Below, in pieces: positions 9,134 to 16,775 of a DNA stretch of 34,447 nucleotides. The notes below the pieces were generated by a model. It ran no database searches and was not told the origin of the DNA. It saw only the letters and a program-made list of their open reading frames with translations. This DNA comes from Alphaproteobacteria bacterium (GTDB lineage Bacteria > Pseudomonadota > Alphaproteobacteria > JANQMY01). Each line of letters begins with the position of its first letter. Positions within the stretch are counted from its first letter, which is position 1. The stretch lies in the NCBI GenBank assembly GCA_028279895.1, contig JANQMY010000085.1, forward strand, positions 1 to 34,447, in the 5' to 3' direction. The position numbers and the translations under genes are program-made.

Positions 9134-9994
9134 CTATTTTGAAGCTTGCACGATCCACACCGCACCGCCGAGGCTAATCTTGCCATCGACCATATTGCGT
9201 GACAGAGCCTCTTCGATCTTCGTGCGCACCGTATCGGCCATTTCGTCGGGCTGATCCTGCAGCAAGCGCTTTGTGGGCCCGAACGACACATAAAACTCTG
9301 CCGCCGACTTCGGATCGAACGCTTCCGGCAGCGGCACACGGGATTCCAGCCCATCTATCGTAATGTCGTGGAAGCCGACCTTGTTAAGAATGTCGTGAAT
9401 GTAGTCTTTTTCGCCAAACGCAAACGGGCCCGGCGCGCGTGGCGGCATGGGCTCCGGCGGCGGAACCACTTCAAGGGCAGCGCCGATCGGCACAACAAAA
9501 AAGGGGTTCTTTGCCATTTCCTGCCAACAGACGAACGTCAAACGGCCGGAATCTTTCATTCCCTTACGGATATTTTCGAAAGCGCCATAGGGATCGCCGA
9601 AGAACATCACACCAAAGCGTGAAAAGATTAGGTCGACCGATTGTGCGTCGAACGGATGCGTACCCGCATCCGCCACCTCGAACGTCACATTGGACACCCC
9701 CGCGGCATCGGCGCGGCGGCGGGCTTCGTCGATCAGGGGCACCGAAATATCAACCCCTATCACCCGGCCGTTTGGTCCCGCCGTTTCTGCCAGTGCAAGC
9801 GTCGTCCCGCCGGTCCCGCACCCGATGTCGATGATCGTTTCGCCCGGCTGCGCCGCTGCTGCGGCCAACACCCGTTCCTGGAACGGCACCAGCAATTGGT
9901 CGACCACATCAAAACTGGCCAGCCAGTTTTCGGCACCGGGGCCGTTCCAATATTCTTCCTGTTCCTGCTGAAACTTCTGCGCGGTTTCGCTCAT
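9134..9994 (-). CDS. Class I SAM-dependent methyltransferase
   Basis: A predicted 286-aa cytosolic methyltransferase. Motif I is IIDIGCGTGG at about residues 54-63, with the acidic residue that binds the SAM ribose in GVDIS near 80-84. The following VADAGTHPFD and LIFSRFGVMFF fit motifs II and III of the UbiE/COG2226-like group. The substrate cannot be inferred. It is not convincingly BioC, because it lies in a different transcription unit from bioFDA and shows no BioC-specific features I can name. An AAGGC sequence about 6 bases upstream supports the ATG at 9994. The gene is first in a likely two-gene operon with the acyl-CoA carboxylase and divergent from the kinase-like gene. Confidence 0.85.
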   Translation of the reverse strand: MSETAQKFQQEQEEYWNGPGAENWLASFDVVDQLLVPFQERVLAAAAAQPGETIIDIGCGTGGTTLALAETAGPNGRVIGVDISVPLIDEARRRADAAGVSNVTFEVADAGTHPFDAQSVDLIFSRFGVMFFGDPYGAFENIRKGMKDSGRLTFVCWQEMAKNPFFVVPIGAALEVVPPPEPMPPRAPGPFAFGEKDYIHDILNKVGFHDITIDGLESRVPLPEAFDPKSAAEFYVSFGPTKRLLQDQPDEMADTVRTKIEEALSRNMVDGKISLGGAVWIVQASK

Positions 9995-10031
9995 AAACTG
10001 CCTTCTTATCGTGGGACGCCCTAGGGCTCCG

Positions 10032-10060
10032 TTGTTTTCGGACTATACACCGCCTATAGT
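10032..10060 (+). promoter_or_regulatory. Candidate promoter for the APH-like gene
   Basis: TTGTTT (10032-10037) and TATAGT (10055-10060) with a 17-bp spacer lie 62 bases upstream of the ATG at 10123, in the divergent intergenic region. By-eye match to the sigma70 consensus. Confidence 0.35.
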
Positions 10061-10122
10061 TTGGAAAAAACAGGCGTGCACCTTTTGATGCGCGCCGCGA
10101 CGGGCGGCCCAGGATTACATAC

Positions 10123-11205
10123 ATGACCACTATACCTCTCATCGACAATCCAGATGACGTAACGGCAGACTGGATTACAGACGTGCTGGCCCATGCGGGT
10201 TATACCGGCACCGTGGCCGACTTCACCAAGAAAAACGTAGGCACGGGGCAAGTCGGACAAAATGTGCGATTCGCCCTCAGCTTCGCCGGCGACCACACGG
10301 CGCCGGACACCATTGTCGGCAAATTCCCGTCATCGGACCCGGAAAGCCGCGCCGCCGGCGTGTCCCAACTCACCTACAAACGGGAAGCCAATTTTTACCG
10401 GCACATCCTGCCCACGGTAGAGATCCAAACGCCGGTGCCGCTGTTTGTCGCGTTCGACGACGACAGCCACAATTTCGTGCTGATGATGGAGGATCTCGCG
10501 CCAGCAGAACAGGGCGACCAAATCACCGGCTGCGATGCGGGCCATGCCGAACTCGCCATGGACCAGATTGCCAAGCTGCATGGACCGCGCTGGGGCGATG
10601 AAAGCCTTGATGACATCGAATGGCTGTCGGGAAGCAGCAAAGCATCGCTGTCGCTCACGCCGGATCTGTACATGTTCTTCTGGAACGGGTTCAAAGACCG
10701 CTATGCCGACCGGTTGACCCAAGACGAACTTGATCTGGGTACGGAATTTTCAGGCTTTTTCGAGCGCTACGCCGGCACGTATGACGGGCCCCGATGCGTG
10801 ACCCATGGCGATTACCGCCTGGACAATATGCTGTTTGGCACGCCTGACGGCGGATATCCGCTGGCCGTGGTCGACTGGCAGACCGTCGGCTATGGTCCCG
10901 GCGCCTTGGATGTCTCCTATTTCATCGGCGCGGGCCTGCTGCCTGAAGATCGCCGCGCGCATGAAAAAGCACTGGTTGAACGGTATCATCAAGGCCTCCA
11001 ATCTTTCGGTGTCGCCGACTATTCTTGGGACGCGCTGTGGCACGACTATCGCCGCTTCAGCTTTTCCGGCTATGTGATGGCGGTGATCGCGTCCATGCTA
11101 GTGGGCCGCACCGAACGCGGCGACGACATGTTCATGGCGATGGCCAAACGGCATGCCCAGCAGGCTTTCGATCACGACGCGCTCACCCTTGTTAAGTCTC
11201 TTTAG
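10123..11205 (+). CDS. APH/choline-kinase-fold phosphotransferase
   Basis: A predicted 360-aa protein of the aminoglycoside phosphotransferase or ecdysteroid-kinase-like superfamily, which transfers the ATP gamma-phosphate to a small-molecule hydroxyl. The catalytic loop is THGDYRLDN (HGD at 228-230, metal-binding Asn235), and the DFG-equivalent Asp is Asp251 in VVDWQTVGYGPG. Lys67 in IVGKFPS and Glu88 in YKREANFY are likely the ATP-anchoring pair. There is no export signal. Relatives often lie beside acyl-CoA metabolism genes, which fits the acyl-CoA carboxylase nearby, but antibiotic resistance should not be assumed. An AGGA sequence about 9 bases upstream supports the ATG. It is divergent from the methyltransferase gene and convergent with bioA. 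Confidence 0.8.
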   Translation: MTTIPLIDNPDDVTADWITDVLAHAGYTGTVADFTKKNVGTGQVGQNVRFALSFAGDHTAPDTIVGKFPSSDPESRAAGVSQLTYKREANFYRHILPTVEIQTPVPLFVAFDDDSHNFVLMMEDLAPAEQGDQITGCDAGHAELAMDQIAKLHGPRWGDESLDDIEWLSGSSKASLSLTPDLYMFFWNGFKDRYADRLTQDELDLGTEFSGFFERYAGTYDGPRCVTHGDYRLDNMLFGTPDGGYPLAVVDWQTVGYGPGALDVSYFIGAGLLPEDRRAHEKALVERYHQGLQSFGVADYSWDALWHDYRRFSFSGYVMAVIASMLVGRTERGDDMFMAMAKRHAQQAFDHDALTLVKSL

Positions 11206-11242
11206 CCTTTCAAAGAGCCGGCTTGGGGACCGGCCCCTCGGG

Positions 11243-11275
11243 TTTGTGTCCGGCGGGCGGCCGCCGGACCGCAAA
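11243..11275. terminator. Strong hairpin between convergent kinase-like gene and bioA
   Basis: GTCCGGCGG (11248-11256) and CCGCCGGAC (11261-11269) pair perfectly over 9 bp with a 4-base loop, and flanking TTTG (11243-11246) and CAAA (11272-11275) extend the dyad after an internal mismatch. It sits in the 101-bp gap between two convergent genes, where a bidirectional terminator is expected, but no long T tract follows on either strand. Confidence 0.5.
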
Positions 11276-11306
11276 CAGAATTGATTCAATCTCATCTCAT
11301 ACCGCT

Positions 11307-12608
11307 CTAAACTTGGCGCAGCACCTCAGCCATGGCATGGGTCAGAACCGTCACGTCATCCGGCTCCATAATGTAGGGCGGCATCACATAGACCAGCTTG
11401 CCGAAGGGGCGGATCCACACGCCCCGCTTCACGAATTCCCGCTGAAGGGCCGCCACATTCACCGGTTCCTTCATTTCCACTACGCCGATCGCGCCCAACA
11501 CACGCACCTCGGCCACAGACGCGATGTCATTGCAGGGCGCAAGCCCCACCGCGAGCCCGTGCTGCAAATCCAGCACCCGCTCCTCCCAATCGGCGGACAG
11601 CAACAGATCGATGCTGGCATTGGCGGCCGCACAGGCCAGCGGATTGGCCATAAAGGTCGGCCCATGCATAAACAAACCGCCGCTGGCTTCGCCCGCAGAG
11701 ATGCCCATCGCGACTTTCTTGGACGCCAGCGTCGCCGCCATTGTCATGGTGCCGCCGGTCAGCGCTTTACCCAGACACATAATGTCCGGCGAGATGCCGG
11801 CGTGGTTGCAGGCGAACAGCACACCGGAACGGCCGAAGCCCGTCGCGATTTCGTCGGCGATCAGCAGCACATCATGGGCATCGCACAACTTCCGCACACC
11901 GCGCAAATAGGCGGGATGATAGAACCGCATGCCCCCAGCCCCTTGAACGATCGGCTCGAGAATGACAGCAGCGATTGTGTCGTGGTGTTCCGTGATCAAC
12001 GCTTCGAAGGAGGCAAGGTCCGCCGCATCCCACGGCTGGTGGAACTTCACTTGCGGCATGTCGGCGAAAAAGTGGGTGGGCAGCACGCCGCGAAAAATCT
12101 CGTGCATGCCCGTGACCGGGTCGCATACCGACATGGCCTGGAAGGTATCGCCGTGATAGCCCGAGCGGATCGTCAGCAATTTGGTTTTGCTTTCCCGGCC
12201 TTGGGCCTGCCAAAACTGCGCCGCCATTTTGATGGCAACTTCCACCGACACCGATCCGGAGTCGCAGAAGAACACATGCTCCAACCCGTCGGGCGTCAGT
12301 TCCACCAGCTTGCGCCCCAATTCGATGGCCGGCTTATGGGTCATGCCGCCGAACATCACATGAGACATATCGGCCATTTGCGCCGTAACAGCGGCATTCA
12401 AACGCGGATGGTTGTAGCCGTGAATCGCCGCCCACCAAGACGACATACCGTCGATCAGGTCTTCCCCGGACGCCAATTTGATCCGTACACCGCGGGCACT
12501 TTCCACAGGATAGACCGGCAGGGGGGCCGACATGGAGGTATATGGATGCCACAAATGTTCACGGTCGAAGCGCAGATCGTCGTCCGTGATCGACGTCCGG
12601 TCAGTCAT
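11307..12608 (-). CDS. bioA: Adenosylmethionine-8-amino-7-oxononanoate aminotransferase
   Basis: BioA, a cytosolic PLP enzyme, converts 8-amino-7-oxononanoate (KAPA) to 7,8-diaminopelargonate using SAM as amino donor. The 433-aa protein has the family opening HLWHPYTSM (about 18-26), the substrate-site [13 protein letters not shown] (56-68), the PLP-binding DEIATGFGR (252-260) and the Schiff-base lysine in LGKALTGG (Lys281). I chose the ATG at 12608 (MTDRTS), which overlaps the end of bioD by 8 bases; the upstream in-frame start at 12638 lies inside bioD. It is the last gene of the bioF-bioD-bioA operon, and length and motifs are typical for the family. Confidence 0.95.
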   Translation of the reverse strand: MTDRTSITDDDLRFDREHLWHPYTSMSAPLPVYPVESARGVRIKLASGEDLIDGMSSWWAAIHGYNHPRLNAAVTAQMADMSHVMFGGMTHKPAIELGRKLVELTPDGLEHVFFCDSGSVSVEVAIKMAAQFWQAQGRESKTKLLTIRSGYHGDTFQAMSVCDPVTGMHEIFRGVLPTHFFADMPQVKFHQPWDAADLASFEALITEHHDTIAAVILEPIVQGAGGMRFYHPAYLRGVRKLCDAHDVLLIADEIATGFGRSGVLFACNHAGISPDIMCLGKALTGGTMTMAATLASKKVAMGISAGEASGGLFMHGPTFMANPLACAAANASIDLLLSADWEERVLDLQHGLAVGLAPCNDIASVAEVRVLGAIGVVEMKEPVNVAALQREFVKRGVWIRPFGKLVYVMPPYIMEPDDVTVLTHAMAEVLRQV

Positions 12609-13212
12609 CAAGCAACACCTCCGCACATTCGGACACAAAAGCCGGCGTCACCCGATCCGTCTGCGGCACATCCAGCAGGCAATCAAGACCGGTTTGAGAC
12701 AAGATCGCCGAGCGGGTCGTCGGCACCGGCTCCCCATTAAAGATGATGCCGGAAACATCGATTTTGCGGGCACGCAGCGCTTCCACGCTCAACAGCGTGT
12801 GGTTGATACTGCCCAAATAATACTGAGATACCAGCACCACGGGCAGGCCCCAGTCGCCCAGAAGGTCGATGTACAAATCATGGTCGTTCAGGGGCACCAT
12901 CAGGCCGCCCGCCAGCTCCACTACCAAGAAACGATCCGTCTGCGGAAGGTGTAGACGTTCGCGTTCGATGGTCACGCCCTCGGCCGCGGCCGACGCATGG
13001 GGAGAGGCCGGCATTTCCAACCGGTAAGCTTCGGGATGAAATGTCCGCTCATGGTCCGAAACCAAGGACCGCACCACATCCGTGTCGGTTTGGTCCAACC
13101 CTCCCGATTGAACCGGCTTCCAATAATCGGCAGCGAAAGCTTCCACCAGGATCGCGGAGATGATTGTCTTGCCGATTTCCGTCCCAATGCCGGCAACCAC
13201 ACATCCGTTCAT
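12601..13212 (-). CDS. bioD: Dethiobiotin synthetase
   Basis: BioD closes the ureido ring: ATP-dependent carboxylation of 7,8-diaminopelargonate gives dethiobiotin. The 203-aa protein starts with the P-loop GIGTEIGKT (residues 8-16), a variant of the usual GTDTEVGKT, followed by WKPVQSGG (31-38), which is typical of the family. The C-terminal part has the expected nucleotide-binding fold with [10 protein letters not shown]. The ATG at 13212 overlaps the bioF stop as ATGA, and the 3' end overlaps bioA by 8 bases, so translation of the three genes is coupled. Confidence 0.93.
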   Translation of the reverse strand: MNGCVVAGIGTEIGKTIISAILVEAFAADYWKPVQSGGLDQTDTDVVRSLVSDHERTFHPEAYRLEMPASPHASAAAEGVTIERERLHLPQTDRFLVVELAGGLMVPLNDHDLYIDLLGDWGLPVVLVSQYYLGSINHTLLSVEALRARKIDVSGIIFNGEPVPTTRSAILSQTGLDCLLDVPQTDRVTPAFVSECAEVLLDD

Positions 13213-14363
13213 AAAGATTCCTCCGCCGGGTTGGTAGCCATGATGTCATCGACGGCCGCAAACAGCCGGTCGATATCGTCGGTCGTGTTGAAGGCATGCA
13301 GGCACAGACGAATGCGTTCGGTGCCTGCCGGAACCGTGGGGCTGACGATCGGCACGGTCCAGAAGCCCCGGTGCCGCAATTCTTGCGCCACCGCGCGCAC
13401 ACGCTCGTTCCCCGGAATGATCAGCGCTTGAATCCAGGTGTCGCTGTCGAGCCAAAGATGCGCCCCCTTTTTGCACCGTGCACGGAAATGCGCGATCAGG
13501 CCTGACAATTTCTCGCGCGCGGCGCCGATTTCCGGCAGAAGGTCATAGGCAGCAGCCGCAGAGGCCACCGCATGCGGCGTCGGCGCCGTGGCAAAGATGA
13601 AGGGCCGGGCAAAGTTGATCAGGTAATCGCGCAGCGTGTTGGAGCCCGCCACTGCCGCACCATGAAGCCCAAGGGCTTTGCCGAAGGTGTGCACCCGCGC
13701 GAATACCCGGTCTTGAAGTCCAAGCTCTACCGCAAGCCCTTGCCCCTGCGGCCCCATAATGCCTGTGCTGTGCGCTTCGTCGACCACAACGGCCGCATCG
13801 TATGCCTCGGCCAGCGTCACGATTTCGGCGAGCGGCGCAACATCACCGTCCATGGAATAGACCGACTCGATCCCAATGACTTTGGTCCCTTCCGCCCGGC
13901 GCAAGGCCTCTTCCAGGGACGCCACATCGTTGTGTTTGAACACAATGCGGTCGGCTTTAGACAGCCGCGCACCGTCGATCATGCTGGCATGGATCAATTC
14001 ATCCATGATCAGCGTGTCGCCCGCCCCCAACAGGCAAGCAAACAGGCCCGTATTGGCCGCATAGCCGGATCCGAACAGCAGTGCCGCGTCGGCCATATGG
14101 AAGCCGGCGATCTGCGCTTCGAGCGCTTCGATGCGCGCATCATTGCCGGAAATCAGCCGGGAGCCGGTACTGCCCATGGGCAACGGGACATCTTGCGCAA
14201 GCCGCCGTTCTGTCTGCGCGCGCAGGGCCTCCGACCGGCTGAGCCCCAGATAATCGTTCGATGAAAAGTCGACGCCTTGGCTTTCTTGGCGCAATTGACG
14301 CAACAAACCGGCCGATTTCCGGCTGGCCAGCGCGTCCTCCATTTTTTGTGTCAGCGTGTTCAT
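13209..14363 (-). CDS. bioF: 8-amino-7-oxononanoate synthase
   Basis: BioF is a PLP-dependent alpha-oxoamine synthase that condenses pimeloyl-ACP (or -CoA) with alanine to form KAPA, the first step of biotin ring assembly. The 384-aa protein shows DFSSNDYLGLS (32-42), GSTGSRLISGN (64-74), the PLP-binding DEAHSTGIMG (195-204) and the Schiff-base lysine in HTFGKALG (Lys229). I chose ATG 14363 because it gives the normal family N-terminus; the frame is open for 99 more codons up to 14660, but that part has no family resemblance. No strong Shine-Dalgarno is visible. It is the first gene of the operon. bioB and bioC are not in this window. Confidence 0.95.
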   Translation of the reverse strand: MNTLTQKMEDALASRKSAGLLRQLRQESQGVDFSSNDYLGLSRSEALRAQTERRLAQDVPLPMGSTGSRLISGNDARIEALEAQIAGFHMADAALLFGSGYAANTGLFACLLGAGDTLIMDELIHASMIDGARLSKADRIVFKHNDVASLEEALRRAEGTKVIGIESVYSMDGDVAPLAEIVTLAEAYDAAVVVDEAHSTGIMGPQGQGLAVELGLQDRVFARVHTFGKALGLHGAAVAGSNTLRDYLINFARPFIFATAPTPHAVASAAAAYDLLPEIGAAREKLSGLIAHFRARCKKGAHLWLDSDTWIQALIIPGNERVRAVAQELRHRGFWTVPIVSPTVPAGTERIRLCLHAFNTTDDIDRLFAAVDDIMATNPAEESL

Positions 14364-14763
14364 GGCGCTGGTGATAGCAGGCCGGTTGCGCGGCTCAAAG
14401 GGTTCATTGTGTCCCGCATCGACCGTTGACTGGCCATTTCGGCGCGCGAGACGGGCGGCAAAAGATGGGCGCATGGGGTAGATCCAAAAAATCGGGACCC
14501 GTCCCCCACCCCCATTCCGGCAGCGCCCGCGCATGAACGGAAAATCCGATGGTTTAGCAAAGGAAAGCTTGGTGGGGGACATCATCACCGCCACGCTCCG
14601 CCCCCGGAGGTGACCCACTACAGACCGTTCGGGATCTGTCTCGCCCTGGAATTCTATCATGCCAGGCGCCGACGACGAAATGTCCGAGCCCAGGCAAGGC
14701 GCTTTCGCAAAGACCCGATTGCGCTTATGGTTAATGCGGGAAAACGATGTGGGGAGAGCAACG
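14364..14763. other. Divergent intergenic region between bioF and the lipoprotein gene
   Basis: About 400 bp without a convincing gene. It should hold the promoters for both directions, though I see no clear -35/-10 pair. A 10-bp inverted repeat, GTCCCCCACC (14501-14510) and GGTGGGGGAC (14571-14580), is separated by 60 bp. A second, imperfect hairpin surrounds 14640-14670 (GCCCTGG and CCAGGCG). I searched by eye for an alphaproteobacterial BioR-type site (TTATCTATAA-like) and did not find one. Confidence 0.5.
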
Positions 14764-15975
14764 ATGTCCCGGACGGCTTGGCTGTGCGCGATCGGACTTG
14801 TTTTGGCGTCCTGTAACAGCGACGAAGACGTGGCGCAAAGCTACGAAAACCCCGCAGAAACCGGACTGGAATATGACGGCGCGGCCCAATACCAGGGTAC
14901 GCCGGCCGGCACGGCTCCATATGCGGCGGCATCGGGACAACCCGAACAAGGCCGAACAACGATGCCCCAAGGCACTGTGCACGCCAAGCGGGTCCAAATC
15001 ATCGATAGGCAGGGGTTCGAGAAACCGATTGTCGCGTCCACCGTCATCGTGCCGGTCACCTGGCGCGAACAAGGCGGCGTGTTCTGGAACGCACAAGCGT
15101 TGTGCGGCTCCGGATATAACTTCGATTTTCGGGTGGACGCACCCGACGGGCGCACGGGCGTGCATTTCTTCCCCATGGAATACTGGCAATGGAACAATAC
15201 CGGCTCGCCGGTGGCCAGCGGCTGCCCCACCGCACAGATCAATTCCATCCAACAATATCTGCAAAGCCTGGTACAACGCACCCGCCCGGGCGCTCAGATC
15301 AAAGACTTTCGTCCGCGTCCGAACATTGCCAAGGAACTTGAGAATCTGAATCAAGTCACGCCCATGCCGATGGGCGAAATCCGCGCCTGGGTCGAAGCGG
15401 GCGAGGTTTTGATTGCCTATCAGCAAAACGGCATCGATATGCGCGAAACAATTTCGGCCGCAGCCGTCTTCACGCTGAACCGCATGCAAGCGCCGGGCAT
15501 GCCGATGACGGAATATTTCAACGGGGCCACACTGCCGGGCTTTGCCATGCGCGCCCCCAACGGCCAGCTTGATTTCAAACTGGCGGAGATGATCCGCAAA
15601 TCGGCCAAGGCCAACCCGGCCTGGACGGCACGCATCACCCAGCACAATGCCAAAATCACGAACATGAAGGTGACGGCGGCGCGCGATCAGTCCCGCATGA
15701 CGGCCCAGTATGGCGAGGAAATCAGGCAGATGCATGCCGACAGTTGGCGCTTGCAAAGCGAGAGCTTCGATCGCAATTCCCGCGAAACCTCGGAATGGAT
15801 TCGCGGCGTGGAGACCTATAACGATCCCTATTACGGCGGGACGGTGCAGCTCGACAACACTTATGAGCATGCCTATCAGCTCAACGACGGCAGCTATGTG
15901 CTGACCGACGATCCGGACTTCAACCCCTATCGCGTCTTCGGACAAGACGCGCAGCGACTGGAGGTGACCCGATGA
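14764..15975 (+). CDS. Unrecognised lipoprotein
   Basis: A predicted 403-aa lipoprotein: a short charged start, a hydrophobic stretch and the lipobox LASC with Cys17. The mature part begins with an unstructured region rich in Gly, Ala, Pro and Gln (to about residue 75), then a globular domain with conserved-looking Trp, Tyr and Phe (FFPMEYWQWNNTGSP near 140-154), and ends with a Gln/Arg/Ser-rich helical stretch and an Asp/Tyr-rich tail. I do not recognise the family. I chose ATG 14764 because GGGGAG lies about 8 bases upstream and the lipobox is then correctly placed; the frame extends to 14659. The stop overlaps the next start (ATGA), coupling it to the rhodanese-like gene, so the two may work together in the periplasm. 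Confidence 0.7.
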   Translation: MSRTAWLCAIGLVLASCNSDEDVAQSYENPAETGLEYDGAAQYQGTPAGTAPYAAASGQPEQGRTTMPQGTVHAKRVQIIDRQGFEKPIVASTVIVPVTWREQGGVFWNAQALCGSGYNFDFRVDAPDGRTGVHFFPMEYWQWNNTGSPVASGCPTAQINSIQQYLQSLVQRTRPGAQIKDFRPRPNIAKELENLNQVTPMPMGEIRAWVEAGEVLIAYQQNGIDMRETISAAAVFTLNRMQAPGMPMTEYFNGATLPGFAMRAPNGQLDFKLAEMIRKSAKANPAWTARITQHNAKITNMKVTAARDQSRMTAQYGEEIRQMHADSWRLQSESFDRNSRETSEWIRGVETYNDPYYGGTVQLDNTYEHAYQLNDGSYVLTDDPDFNPYRVFGQDAQRLEVTR

Positions 15976-16664
15976 AACGCTTCGCCGTATTCGCTATGTG
16001 CGCCGCCGGCTTCGTTTGCGGCACCCCCGCCTTCGCTCAGGACAGTTTCGGCGCCGCACCGCCGGTGTCTCAACACCCTTCAACAACGCCCGGCCCGGCG
16101 CCATCCCAAACCCAGCCAACGGGACCGGCGCCCTATCAGCCACCCGCCGGCTACGGTGCCCCCACTCAACAATCGGGTGCTCCATCGCCTGATCCCTATA
16201 CCCAAGAAGAGCGCCAAGACTACGGTGTCCCGGCGACCGCTCAACTCCATACCGGCGCGATGCACGGGCCCACACCCGCCAGCATTCACGGCGGCCAGAT
16301 CATCACCACCCAAGGGGTCGCCGAATTGGTGCAATCCCGCCAAGTGCCGTTCTTGCTGCTCGACATATTGGGGGGTCCGGAAACGCTGCCGGGAGCGGCG
16401 ATGGCCGTACCGGCTCATTTGCCGGGCTCGTTCAACGACCAAACACAGGCCAAATTTGCCGAGTTCCTCCAAAAATCGACGGAAGGCAATAAGCAAATGC
16501 CCATCGTGCTTTACTGCCAATCCACCTATTGCTGGATGTCGTACAATGCCGCCCTGCGCGCTATCAATATGGGGTACACAAATGTTTTGTGGTACCGTGG
16601 CGGCCTCGAAGCCTGGCAGAAGGCCGGCCTGCAAACACAAAGAATCCAATCCTTTAACCGATAG
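15972..16664 (+). CDS. Secreted rhodanese-like protein with CxxxxCW motif
   Basis: A predicted 230-aa exported protein. Residues 1-22 are a signal peptide (GTPAFA), 28-80 a Pro/Gln/Gly-rich linker, and 105-222 a rhodanese-like domain. The active-site loop is CQSTYCWMSYNAA, with the expected catalytic Cys182 and a second Cys187 followed by Trp; the domain end NVLWYRGGLEAWQKAGL is classic rhodanese. The second Cys recalls the CXXCW-motif rhodaneses linked to PQQ-dependent catabolism, but the spacing here is C-x4-C-W and no PQQ enzyme gene is nearby. The function is more likely periplasmic thiol or sulfur chemistry. It is coupled by ATGA to the upstream lipoprotein gene. The 111 bp after it contain a repeat array. 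Confidence 0.8.
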   Translation: MKRFAVFAMCAAGFVCGTPAFAQDSFGAAPPVSQHPSTTPGPAPSQTQPTGPAPYQPPAGYGAPTQQSGAPSPDPYTQEERQDYGVPATAQLHTGAMHGPTPASIHGGQIITTQGVAELVQSRQVPFLLLDILGGPETLPGAAMAVPAHLPGSFNDQTQAKFAEFLQKSTEGNKQMPIVLYCQSTYCWMSYNAALRAINMGYTNVLWYRGGLEAWQKAGLQTQRIQSFNR

Positions 16665-16682
16665 CCTCATAGCGGGCGAAAG

Positions 16683-16726
16683 CTGCTGACAGGTTGCGAA
16701 CTCTGCTGACAAAAAGCTGTCAGCAG
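16683..16726. promoter_or_regulatory. Three-copy CTGCTGACA repeat array upstream of the amidase gene
   Basis: CTGCTGACA occurs directly at 16683-16691 and 16703-16711, exactly 20 bp apart, and inverted (TGTCAGCAG) at 16718-16726. The second and third copies form a 9-bp inverted repeat with a 6-base spacer. AGGTT follows the first and third copies. The array lies 50-93 bp upstream of the amidase start, and two-turn phasing favours a regulator-binding site. The 9-bp hairpin could alternatively terminate the upstream unit, although no T tract follows. Confidence 0.5.
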
Positions 16727-16775
16727 GTTACACTTATGCTTAGCCCCAACACATACAACAACAGGAAGACCGCCC

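Noticed and set aside
9134..9994. Methyltransferase as BioC
   Set aside because: It has the SAM motif but lies in a separate operon with the carboxylase and shows no BioC-specific signature; a general methyltransferase call is safer.
10123..11205. Aminoglycoside resistance gene
   Set aside because: The APH fold is shared by many metabolic kinases, and the context is acyl-CoA metabolism rather than resistance or mobility.
11223..12740. 505-codon plus-strand open frame across bioA
   Set aside because: It is antisense to a clearly conserved bioA, is rich in His/Arg/Gln and resembles no protein family; it is a shadow of the high-GC gene.
14364..14660. N-terminal extension of bioF
   Set aside because: The frame is open for 99 codons upstream, but the extension has no family resemblance, and the conserved BioF N-terminus begins at 14363.
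14731..15945. 404-codon minus-strand open frame
   Set aside because: It lies opposite the lipoprotein gene, which has a good Shine-Dalgarno and lipobox; the minus frame has neither.
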